Assembly (NCBI RefSeq): GCF_001536285.1 | Contig: NZ_FAOZ01000041.1 | Span: forward strand, 1-64,000 | Length of the DNA stretch: 64,000 nucleotides | Source of the DNA: Parafrankia irregularis | GTDB lineage: Bacteria > Actinomycetota > Actinomycetes > Frankiales > Frankiaceae | Reading direction: 5' to 3' | Shown: positions 7,720 through 15,305 of the stretch, one piece after another | How positions within the stretch are numbered: the first letter of the stretch is position 1 | Layout of the letters: each line of letters opens with the position of its first letter | Position numbers and translations under genes: made by a program | Notes under the pieces: model-generated | Database searches by the model: none | What the model saw: the letters and a program-made list of their open reading frames with translations, nothing else | Told to the model about the DNA's origin: nothing

Positions 7720-8673
7720 TCAGGCCGCGATGGGGGAGAAGTGTGAGGCGTCGCCCTTGAGCGGGCGGCTGGGCGTGCCGTCCACGCTGACCGGGATGTC
7801 GCCGGCGAGGGTGATGCGGTGCAGGCGGCGGGGCTGGTCGTCGTAGTCGGCGATCGCGTAGTGCTGGGTGGCCCGGTTGTCCCAGATGGCGATGTCGCCG
7901 TCGCGCCAGCTCCACTGGACGGTGTGCTCCAGCCTGATGACGTGCCGCTGGAGCAGGTTGAAGATGTCCTGCGAGTCGCGGGTGGACAGGCCGACGATGC
8001 GGCGGACGAAGTGGCCGAGCAGCAGGCTGCGCTCGCCGGTCACCGGGTGGACCCGCACGACGGGGTGCTCGGTCTCGTACTCGATGTGACCGAACTCGGC
8101 CCGGTACGCCTCCTCCTTGACGTCGATGCCGCCGATCGCCTTCTCGGTGCGCTCGGCGGCGTAGTCGTAGAGGTTCGAGTGGACGGCCCACAGCCGGTCA
8201 GCGAGGGCCTGCAGCGCCGGGTTGAGCGTGGCGTAGGCGTGGGCGGTGTTCGCCCAGGTCGTGGTGCCGCCGTAGGGCGGCAGCGTGACCGCCCGCAGCA
8301 CGCTGGCGGACGGGATGCGGTCGACGAACGTCACGTCGGTGTGCCAGGAGTTCGCCTTGCCTTCGGCCGCGTCGATCGGCAGGACCGAGTTGTCGGCCCC
8401 GGTGACGGTGGGGTGGGGCAGGGTCGGGGTACCGAGGAGGCTGGCGAAGGCACGTTGGGCCGCGTCGTCCGCGTGCTGCTGGCCGCGCAGGAAGACGACC
8501 TTGTGCTCGACGAGCGCGCGCCTGATCTCGCTGACGGTCGCCGCGTCGAGGTCGCCGTCGATGCGGACACCGCCGAGGACGGCGCCGATGTTCGCCGAGA
8601 CCCGGTCGACGGTGATCGAACGGTACCCGGTGACCGCGGCAGTCTCCCGGTACGCGCGCAGCTGTGTGGTCAT
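7720..8673 (-). CDS. TauD/TfdA-family 2-oxoglutarate dioxygenase, alkylsulfatase-like
   Basis: 317 residues of the Fe(II)/2-oxoglutarate-dependent TauD family. The facial triad is visible: H111 and D113 in WHTDVTF and the distal H271 in [10 protein letters not shown], plus the 2-oxoglutarate Arg within RRLHR (282-286). The stretch [20 protein letters not shown] resembles type II alkylsulfatases (AtsK, mycobacterial Rv3406) more than taurine dioxygenase. These split sulfate esters oxidatively to aldehyde and sulfate. The gene is divergent from a Dpp-type ABC importer across a 403-bp region. I infer a role in sulfur scavenging from alkyl sulfates or a related ester. Confidence 0.85.
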   Translation of the reverse strand: MTTQLRAYRETAAVTGYRSITVDRVSANIGAVLGGVRIDGDLDAATVSEIRRALVEHKVVFLRGQQHADDAAQRAFASLLGTPTLPHPTVTGADNSVLPIDAAEGKANSWHTDVTFVDRIPSASVLRAVTLPPYGGTTTWANTAHAYATLNPALQALADRLWAVHSNLYDYAAERTEKAIGGIDVKEEAYRAEFGHIEYETEHPVVRVHPVTGERSLLLGHFVRRIVGLSTRDSQDIFNLLQRHVIRLEHTVQWSWRDGDIAIWDNRATQHYAIADYDDQPRRLHRITLAGDIPVSVDGTPSRPLKGDASHFSPIAA

Positions 8674-9076
8674 CTCCGCTGGTCCTTCCTGATGGGACGC
8701 CCGGCCTGGTTGGGGGGACGGTACCGAGCTAACAACCCTTTCTCGATCGGACTGATGGGTAAAGTGAAGTAGGCAACAAAACGGTCATGTTGCTTGACTC
8801 TTCCGGTGCTGCGGCGTTTGTATGCCGGCGTGATCGATGTCGCCGATGCCGCGCGCTGGCCCGTGCCGCGGTGCTGTTGTCGGCGGCGCTGTCATCGGTG
8901 GGACCTCCGCCGATCCTGTCGGTAGGAGCACCACCGCCGCGAGCCTGATCGTGGGCCGCGCGGCACCCGGGCTGTCCGTCCTCCTGGCCCGTCTCGGTCG
9001 CGTTGCCTCGGGCTGAGCGGGCCTCCGCCTTCATGCTGGCTTGCTGCCCTGGCATCGTGACGAAAGATTCCCTACA
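8674..9076. other. 403-bp divergent intergenic region with inverted repeat
   Basis: This lies between the dioxygenase (leftward) and the ABC importer (rightward). It holds a perfect spaced palindrome GCAACA-N9-TGTTGC at 8773-8793, followed by TTGACT at 8794-8799, a possible -35 box for rightward transcription. TACAAT at 9073-9078 overlaps the importer start and could be a -10 for a near-leaderless message. No gene is visible in it. Confidence 0.5.
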
Positions 9077-10663
9077 ATGTCGATGGAAAATAACGGCATC
9101 TCGCGTCGGTCTCTGCTGGCCGGCCTCGGGGCCGGCGGCGCACTGCTCCTCGCCGCCTGCTCGTCGGCGGTGGACGAGGCGGGCAGCGGCGCGAGCGCCG
9201 GTTCGACGCCCAAGGCCGGTGGCACCCTCAAAGTCGCGATCCCGGACGACCTGATCCCGAAGAACCTCTTCACCAACTCCAACACGGCGATCACCACGCT
9301 GATCGGGCTGGTGTACGAGAGCCTGACCCGCTATCCCAACGACAGCATCGAGCCGAAGCCGCGGCTGGCGAAGTCGTGGACGGCGAGCGCCGACGGGCTC
9401 AGCCTCACCCTCCAGCTGCGTGACGACGTCGTGTTCCACAGCGGGCGGGCCTTCACCTCCAAGGACGTCGAGTTCTCGATCAAGGCGTACGCCGATGCGA
9501 GCTGGCACGCGCAGGGCCAGATGCAGAGCACCGCCCAGGCCGTCACCTCGGTCGACACCACCGACCCGCACCAGGCCGTGCTGCATTTCGCGCACCCGCT
9601 GGGCAACATCTTCGACCTGCTCGACACGGTGTTCATCATCGACAGCGAAAGCGTCGAGGACATCAAGACGGGCAAGGGATTCGTGGGCACCGGGCCGTTC
9701 ACCTTCAAGTCCTGGACGCCGAACTCCTCGCTGGTCTTCGAGAAGAACCCGAAGTACTGGCAGCCGGGCCGCCCGTACCTCGACGGGGTCCGGATCGGCA
9801 TTGTTCCCGACACCAACGCGATCGCCGCGCAGCTGAAGTCAGGCCAGGTCGACTTCGCCGAGGGCGTCAGCCCGCGGGACACCGAGGAACTGGGCAAGGA
9901 CACCAAGAAGTTCAACAAGACCACGCTGGAAGGCGCCGAGCAGCAGATCTACGTGGGGACGAACGTGACCGCGCCCGCGCTCGGGGACGTCCGGCTGCGC
10001 CAGGCGATCGCATACGCGATCGACCGTGACCGGATCATCTCCGAGGTCTTCCGCGGCAACGGCTATGCGACAAACCTGCCGTGGCCGAAGTACTCGGTCG
10101 CCCACGACGCGGAGAAGAACAAGCGGTACGCGTACAACCCGGCCAAGGCGAAGGAGCTCGTCGCGCAGATCGGCACACTGCCGACGATTCCCTACACCTA
10201 CAACACGGCCCTCCCCGTCTACGCGGCGACGGCCCAGATCGTCCAGGCGAACCTCGCCGCCGTCGGCATCAAGGTGGAGCTCGAGCCGGTCGACGCGGCG
10301 ACCTTCGTCAAGCAGCTCATCGGCGCCGAGTTCAAGGGCCTGTGGACGACGTTCCACTCCTGGGCGCAGTACACGCCCTCGACCCTGGTTGTCAGCGCGT
10401 ATCCGTTCAACGCCCTGCACAACGCCTCGCACTTCACCTCCGATGACTACACCACCTCGTCGCAGGCCGCCTGGAAGCAGCCCGACGGCCGGTCGGACGC
10501 CGCCATCACCGAATACGCCAAGGTCAGCGACGAGCTGCTCGAGGCGCTGTTCCTCGTCGAGATCGGCGTCATTCCCTTCCAGTGGGTGAGCTCCACCCGG
10601 CTCTCCGGGCTTTCGTACACCAAGCGCTGGGAGCTCGACGTCACCAACGCCTACCTCGCCTGA
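9077..10663 (+). CDS. ABC transporter substrate-binding lipoprotein, family 5 (Dpp/Opp type)
   Basis: 528 residues from the ATG at 9077; a second ATG at 9083 is equally possible. The N-terminus SRRSLLAGLGAGGALLLAAC combines a twin arginine with a lipobox (LLAAC), so it is a Tat-type lipoprotein anchored outside the membrane. The body has SBP family 5 features: GGTLKVAIPDDL, then LVYESLTRY, LAKSWTASADG, VFHSGRAFTSKDVEFS and GTGPFTFKSW. This family binds peptides, opines, nickel or glycosides. Two permeases and a fused ATPase follow on the same strand, giving a full importer. The neighbouring dioxygenase hints that the ligand could be a sulfate ester, which is inference. Confidence 0.9.
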   Translation: MSMENNGISRRSLLAGLGAGGALLLAACSSAVDEAGSGASAGSTPKAGGTLKVAIPDDLIPKNLFTNSNTAITTLIGLVYESLTRYPNDSIEPKPRLAKSWTASADGLSLTLQLRDDVVFHSGRAFTSKDVEFSIKAYADASWHAQGQMQSTAQAVTSVDTTDPHQAVLHFAHPLGNIFDLLDTVFIIDSESVEDIKTGKGFVGTGPFTFKSWTPNSSLVFEKNPKYWQPGRPYLDGVRIGIVPDTNAIAAQLKSGQVDFAEGVSPRDTEELGKDTKKFNKTTLEGAEQQIYVGTNVTAPALGDVRLRQAIAYAIDRDRIISEVFRGNGYATNLPWPKYSVAHDAEKNKRYAYNPAKAKELVAQIGTLPTIPYTYNTALPVYAATAQIVQANLAAVGIKVELEPVDAATFVKQLIGAEFKGLWTTFHSWAQYTPSTLVVSAYPFNALHNASHFTSDDYTTSSQAAWKQPDGRSDAAITEYAKVSDELLEALFLVEIGVIPFQWVSSTRLSGLSYTKRWELDVTNAYLA

Positions 10664-10668
10664 CCGGG

Positions 10669-10691
10669 CCGGATCCCTGACCCCGATCCGG
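10669..10691 (+). other. Hairpin between binding-protein and permease genes
   Basis: CCGGATC at 10669-10675 pairs with GATCCGG at 10685-10691 around a 9-base loop. It lies directly after the binding-protein stop with no T-run. Such hairpins often protect or partly terminate the upstream message so that binding protein outnumbers permease. Confidence 0.4.
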
Positions 10692-10738
10692 ATCAGCCTG
10701 GACCCGACCGGTACCGAATCGAGCCCCGGAGGCATTCG

Positions 10739-11698
10739 TTGTTGCGTTATCTCGTCCGGCGCCTGCCTTCGGCGGTGCTCGTGCTCTTCCTGGCGTCGGT
10801 GCTGATATTCGCGATCATCCGGCTGATACCGGGGGATCCCGCGACCAGCCTCGCGGGATCCGACGCGAGCCCCGAGGCCGTCGCCGCCATCCGGCACGAC
10901 CTCGGCCTCGACCAGTCGGTGCCGTCCCAGTACCTGAGCTGGATCGGAAACGTGCTGACCTTCGATTTCGGCCAGTCCTACAGCGTCGGCGGCGAGATCA
11001 CCTCGCTCGTCGCCGACGGCTTCGGTAACACCGTGATCCTCACGCTCAGCGCGCTGCTGCTGGCGATTCTCATCGCGATCGTCGTGGGGCCGGTCTGGGC
11101 GACCACACGAAACCGCTGGCTGGAAAGCGCGATCACGGTCGTGAACACGATCTCGGTGGCACTGCCGACATTCGTCAGCGGTGTTCTGCTGGTGCTGCTG
11201 TTCACCGTGATCTTCCCGGTCCTGCCCAGCGCGGGCGTTCCGCCGGACGGGATGTTCGCGCGCCTGGACATCACGTTGCAGTACCTGGTGCTGCCCGCGC
11301 TCTGCCTGGCACTGCCCGTGTCGGCGGTGCTGTCCCGTTTCCTCGCCGAGACGCTGCGGACGCAGCTGCGCCAGCCGTACATCCTCACCGCCACCGCGTT
11401 GGGCGTCCCGCGCCGGCGCCTGCTGCTGCGGTACGCGATGCGCAACGCGCTGCCGACCACCGTGACCGTGATCGGCCTGCAGGCCGGCAGCCTGCTCGGC
11501 GGCGCCGTGCTCGTCGAGGCGATCTTCGCCTGGCCGGGGATCGGCCAGCTCATCGAACAGGCGATCGGCCGCCGCGACTACCCGGTCGTCCAGGTGCTTC
11601 TGCTGCTGTCGGTCTTCGTCTTCGTGGTCATCCAGTTGCTGACCGACCTCGTCCACGCCCTTCTCGACCCGCGCGTGCGCATCGGAGGTGCCCAGTGA
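10739..11698 (+). CDS. ABC transporter permease, DppB type
   Basis: 319 residues from the TTG at 10739, with GGAGG six bases upstream; a TTG at 10742 is an alternative. It begins MLRYLVRRLPSAVLVLFLAS and continues IIRLIPGDPA, as in DppB/OppB. Six membrane segments are visible. The cytoplasmic EAA loop is present (ATALGVPRRRLLLRYAMRNA, where the ATPase docks). The stop overlaps the start of the second permease by four bases (GTGA), implying coupled translation and a fixed stoichiometry. Confidence 0.92.
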   Translation: MLRYLVRRLPSAVLVLFLASVLIFAIIRLIPGDPATSLAGSDASPEAVAAIRHDLGLDQSVPSQYLSWIGNVLTFDFGQSYSVGGEITSLVADGFGNTVILTLSALLLAILIAIVVGPVWATTRNRWLESAITVVNTISVALPTFVSGVLLVLLFTVIFPVLPSAGVPPDGMFARLDITLQYLVLPALCLALPVSAVLSRFLAETLRTQLRQPYILTATALGVPRRRLLLRYAMRNALPTTVTVIGLQAGSLLGGAVLVEAIFAWPGIGQLIEQAIGRRDYPVVQVLLLLSVFVFVVIQLLTDLVHALLDPRVRIGGAQ

Positions 11699-12672
11699 CC
11701 GACACGATCCAGACGCCCGCCAGGCCCGCGGCGGATGCGCCCACGGCCCCCGAGCAGCAACTCCCGACTGCACCGGCACCGGCACCCGCGCCCGCGCCCG
11801 CTGCGGCAGCGGCAGCGGCAGCGGCAGCCGCAGCCGCAGCCGCAGAGGACGTGGCGGTCGTCCCTCGCCGCCGACGGGTTCTCCTGCACGGGCGCGGCCT
11901 GTTCGGTCTGCTGCTGGTGGGCGGCATCCTGCTGCTCGGCCTGTTCGCCCCGCTCCTGACCCCCTACGGCCCGACCGAGCAGATCCCCGGCGCGAACCTC
12001 CTCCCAGCCAGCGGCAGGCACCCGTTCGGGACGGACGAGGTCAACCGGGACGTGCTGACCCGTGCCCTCTACGGCATCCGAGTGGACGTCCTGGTGGTGT
12101 TCGTCGCCGTTCCGCTCGGTGCGCTGCTCGGCACGGCCGCGGGCACGCTCGCGGCGCTGATCCGGCCGGCGGACGTCGCCGTGCAGCGCGTCTTCGACGT
12201 GATCCTGGCGTTCCCCCCGATCATTCTGGCAATCGGGGTGACCGCCATCCTGGGCGCCGGCATCACGCCGATCTTCGTGGTCGTCGTGGCCGTCGAGATC
12301 CCGTACTTCGGGCGGCTGCTGCGCTCGTCCATCCTGACGCTGCGGGAACTGCCGTTCGTGGAGGCCGCGGAGGCCATCGGCGCCTCGCGGTGGTGGATTC
12401 TGCGCAGGCACATCCTGCCGAACTCGGCCGAGCCGCTGTTCGTCCAGCTCGCGCTGTCGATGTCGATCGCGGTGTTCCTGGAGAGCGCGATGAGCTTCCT
12501 CGGGATCGGTGTGCGCCCGCCGGAGCCGTCCCTGGGCACCATCATCGCCGACGCCGTGTCTGACCTGGACACAACGCCCATGCAGGCGGTCGGACCGCTG
12601 CTGCTGGTCACCGGCTTCGTCCTCGGCTTCCAGCTGATCGCCCAGGCGGTCGGCGCCCGCAGGCGCATCTGA
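11695..12672 (+). CDS. ABC transporter permease, DppC type, with long Ala/Pro N-terminus
   Basis: 325 residues from the GTG at 11695, overlapping the previous stop. The first 60 residues are a low-complexity Ala/Pro tract containing an unbroken run of over a dozen alanines, encoded by near-perfect 6-base repeats around 11778-11845. After this comes a normal DppC permease: LLLVGGILLLGLFAPLLTPYGP, HPFGTDEVNRDVLTRALYG, and the EAA loop AAEAIGASRWWILRRHILPN. The alanine tract is predicted cytoplasmic and probably varies in length between strains. It pairs with the DppB-type subunit to form the channel. Confidence 0.92.
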   Translation: MTDTIQTPARPAADAPTAPEQQLPTAPAPAPAPAPAAAAAAAAAAAAAAAEDVAVVPRRRRVLLHGRGLFGLLLVGGILLLGLFAPLLTPYGPTEQIPGANLLPASGRHPFGTDEVNRDVLTRALYGIRVDVLVVFVAVPLGALLGTAAGTLAALIRPADVAVQRVFDVILAFPPIILAIGVTAILGAGITPIFVVVVAVEIPYFGRLLRSSILTLRELPFVEAAEAIGASRWWILRRHILPNSAEPLFVQLALSMSIAVFLESAMSFLGIGVRPPEPSLGTIIADAVSDLDTTPMQAVGPLLLVTGFVLGFQLIAQAVGARRRI

Positions 12673-12734
12673 TGACGCGCCACCGCGTTCCGCGTCCAAC
12701 GGTCGGCACCGCAGACCCCGCACAGGAGAATGAC

Positions 12735-14534
12735 GTGGCCACACCGGTTCTGAGCGTCCGGGAACTCATCGTCGAGTTCCCCGCCGCCGTCGTCCACCCG
12801 CGCGCGGTCGACAACGTGTCCTTCGAGGTCGCGCCCGGGGAGATCGTCGCCCTGGTCGGCGAGTCCGGCTCGGGCAAGACACTGACGGCGAAGGCGGTGC
12901 TCGGCCTGCTCCCCGACACGGCCCGGGCCACCGGCAGCATCGATCTGGCCGGCCAGCAGGTGCTCGGCCTCGACGAGAAGGCACTGCGTTCGGTGCGTGG
13001 CCGCCGGGCCGCGATGGTCTTCCAGGAGCCCTCGACCGCGCTCAACCCGGTCGAGACCGTCGGCTGGCAGATCGGCGAGGCGCTGCGCGCGCACCGGAAG
13101 GTGAAACGTGCCGACGCCCGGCGCCGCGCGGTGGAACTGCTGGAGCTCGTCGGCATTGCGGAGCCCCAGAAGCGGGTGGGCTACTACCCGCACCAGCTCT
13201 CGGGCGGCCAGAAGCAGCGGGTCGTGATCGCGCTCGCACTGGCCAACGAACCGGATCTGATCATCGCAGACGAGCCGACCACGGCGCTCGACGTCACCGT
13301 GCAGGCCGAGATCCTCAGCCTGCTGCACGATCTGCGTGACCGCCTCGGCCGGGCCGTTCTGATCATCACCCACAACATGGGCGTCGTCGCGGACCTCGCC
13401 GACCGGGTGGTCGTGCTGCGCTCCGGGCGGGTTGTCGAGACGAGCCCTGTCCTCGAGCTGTTCGCCCGGCCGCGGGCGGACTACACCCGCGAGCTGCTCG
13501 CGGCCGTCCCCCGCGTCCCCACGACCTCGGACGTGGACGCAGAGGCGTCCGGGGATGACGATTCGGCGCGGTCGCGGCCCGCGAAGCCGGGGGCCGCGGT
13601 GAAGCCGTGCGGTTCCGCGGAACCGCGGGGTGCGGTGAGGTCGTGCGGTTCCGCGGAACCGCGGGGCATCGTGAAATCGCCGGCCTCCGCGGAGCCCGCC
13701 GGTCTCGCGGAGGCGTCGGGTGCCGTGCGGCCGGTGGTGGACTTCCGTGACGTCGTCGTCGAATACCCCGGGCGGCTGGGACGTCCGGCGTTCACCGCGG
13801 TCGACGGGGTCACGCTCTCCCTCGCGCCGGGCGAGGTGCTCGGCCTGGTCGGCGAGTCCGGCTCCGGCAAGACGACGCTCGGGCGCGTGGTTGTCGGCCT
13901 GCTCCGGCCGAAGGCGGGGCGGGCGGAGGTGCTCGGCGCCGACCTCGGGAAGCTGTCGGCGGGTGCGCTGCGTGAGGTGCGCGCGCGGATCGGGCTGGTG
14001 TTCCAGGACCCGGCGACCACCCTCGACCCGAGGCGCACCGTCGGCGACGCCGTCGGTGAGCCTCTGGAGGTGCACGGCCGGGCCCGTGGCCGGGAGGCCC
14101 GCGCACAGGTGGCCGCGCTGCTGGAATCGGTGCAGCTGCCGACGTCCTACGCCGACCGGCGTCCGGCCGAACTCTCCGGCGGGCAGCGCCAGCGGGCCGG
14201 GCTCGCCCGCGCGCTCGCGCTGGACCCGCAGCTGCTCGTCGCCGACGAGCCGACGAGCGCCCTCGACGTCTCGGTGCAGGCCGCCGTGCTGCGACTGTTC
14301 CGCGACCTGCAGGAGCAGTACGGCTTCGCCTGCCTTTTCATCAGCCACGACCTGGCGGTGGTCGATGAGGTCGCCGACCGTGTCGCGGTGCTCCGGCACG
14401 GCCGGGTGGTCGAGGTCGGCCCGGCGGCCGACGTCCTGCGCCGGCCGAGCGCCGACTACACCCGTCGACTGGTCGACGCGATCCCCGTGCCCGATCCGGC
14501 CGTTCAGCGCGCGCGGCGGGTCCTCGCCGGCTGA
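12735..14534 (+). CDS. Fused double ABC ATPase (DppD-DppF type)
   Basis: 599 residues from the GTG at 12735, with AGGAG upstream. An in-frame ATG at 12672 overlaps the permease stop and would add 21 unconserved residues. Two full ABC ATPase domains are fused. Domain 1 has GESGSGKT, LSGGQKQR and LIIADEPTTALD. Domain 2 has GESGSGKT, LSGGQRQR and LLVADEPTSALD. All Walker A, signature and Walker B residues are intact in both, so both sites should hydrolyse ATP. The linker of roughly 80 residues contains three 12-residue repeats. It powers the importer encoded just upstream. Confidence 0.93.
   Translation: MATPVLSVRELIVEFPAAVVHPRAVDNVSFEVAPGEIVALVGESGSGKTLTAKAVLGLLPDTARATGSIDLAGQQVLGLDEKALRSVRGRRAAMVFQEPSTALNPVETVGWQIGEALRAHRKVKRADARRRAVELLELVGIAEPQKRVGYYPHQLSGGQKQRVVIALALANEPDLIIADEPTTALDVTVQAEILSLLHDLRDRLGRAVLIITHNMGVVADLADRVVVLRSGRVVETSPVLELFARPRADYTRELLAAVPRVPTTSDVDAEASGDDDSARSRPAKPGAAVKPCGSAEPRGAVRSCGSAEPRGIVKSPASAEPAGLAEASGAVRPVVDFRDVVVEYPGRLGRPAFTAVDGVTLSLAPGEVLGLVGESGSGKTTLGRVVVGLLRPKAGRAEVLGADLGKLSAGALREVRARIGLVFQDPATTLDPRRTVGDAVGEPLEVHGRARGREARAQVAALLESVQLPTSYADRRPAELSGGQRQRAGLARALALDPQLLVADEPTSALDVSVQAAVLRLFRDLQEQYGFACLFISHDLAVVDEVADRVAVLRHGRVVEVGPAADVLRRPSADYTRRLVDAIPVPDPAVQRARRVLAG
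13602..13709 (+). repeat. 36-bp coding repeat x3 in the ATPase linker
   Basis: Units at 13602-13637, 13638-13673 and 13674-13709 encode KPCGSAEPRGAV, RSCGSAEPRGIV and KSPASAEPAGLA. The first two DNA units share the perfect palindrome GGTTCCGCGGAACC; the third has diverged. The period is a multiple of three, so copy-number change would keep the frame. Confidence 0.85.
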
Positions 14535-14551
14535 GGACGCGGCACAAGCGG

Positions 14552-15112
14552 TCAGCGGCCGTCGATCCCGCGCTGGTCGAGTGCTCGGCGCAGCGCCCGC
14601 ACGGCCGTGTGGTGGCGGGATTTGACCGTTCCGAGGGGGACGTCCAGCAGGCTGGCGGTCTCCCACTGGGTGCGGTCGAACAGGTGCAGGTGGACGAGTG
14701 CCTCCCGGTGCGCGACGGACAGCGTCCGCAGTGCCTCGACCAGGTCCGTGCGCAGCAACACGGCCTCCAGGCTGTCCTCCGCCAGCGGGTCGGTCATCCG
14801 GGCGCTGTCCTCGCCGAGCGCCTCGGACTCCCCGAGGCGTGCGGCCTGGCGGCGGTGCCAGTCGACGGCGAGGTTGCGTGCCACCCGGAACAGCCAGGCG
14901 CGGGCGCTGCCGTGTGCGGCGAGTCCGTCGCGGTGCCGCCACGCCCGCAGGAACGTCTCCTGGACCAGGTCCTCGGCCCGGCCGGGATCCTCCGGACTGA
15001 TCCGCCGGACATACCGGAGCAGGTCCGCGGAGTTCTCGTCGAAGAGGGTCCGGACGAACCGGGCCGCGGGTTCCCGGCCGGGTGACGCCGTGCCGCCCGA
15101 CGGGCTCGCCAT
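14552..15112 (-). CDS. ECF-family RNA polymerase sigma factor
   Basis: 186 residues with ATG at 15112 and a GAGGAGG site upstream. Region 2 is present: NSADLLRYVRRI, EDLVQETFLRAWRH and SARAWLFRVARNLAVDWHRR. Region 4 is VHLHLFDRTQWETASLLDVP followed by LGTVKSRHHTAVRALRRAL, the helix-turn-helix that reads the -35 box. No anti-sigma factor gene is next to it. Its 3' end faces the ABC ATPase stop across 17 bases. Its 5' side, 15113-15305, lies downstream of the stop of the beta-helix/AAA gene on the same strand. The signal and targets are unknown. Confidence 0.88.
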   Translation of the reverse strand: MASPSGGTASPGREPAARFVRTLFDENSADLLRYVRRISPEDPGRAEDLVQETFLRAWRHRDGLAAHGSARAWLFRVARNLAVDWHRRQAARLGESEALGEDSARMTDPLAEDSLEAVLLRTDLVEALRTLSVAHREALVHLHLFDRTQWETASLLDVPLGTVKSRHHTAVRALRRALDQRGIDGR

Positions 15113-15305
15113 ATTCCAGGCCCTCCTCGCCGGGGAAGGACATCACCGCCGGATGCTCGCGACCGGTCGTGTAGTGCCAGATTACCGTTTTCCGTGCAAT
15201 TCGTCCCCCGGTGAAAGATGTGGCATCCTGTTTTTCTGGCAGGTGTCCTACGGTCATTTTCTGTTCAGAAGATATTTCCCGGCGTGAATTCCTGGCGTGG
15301 TCCTT

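Noticed and set aside
9839-11785. Long minus-strand frame over the binding protein and first permease
   Set aside because: Low-complexity Arg/Gln/Asp-rich product, opposite a clear transporter.
12069-15257. Long open frame on the minus strand across the ABC transporter genes (over 1000 codons)
   Set aside because: It is antisense to permease and ATPase genes with intact motifs; its product is Arg/Pro-rich with no family resemblance. A high-GC shadow.
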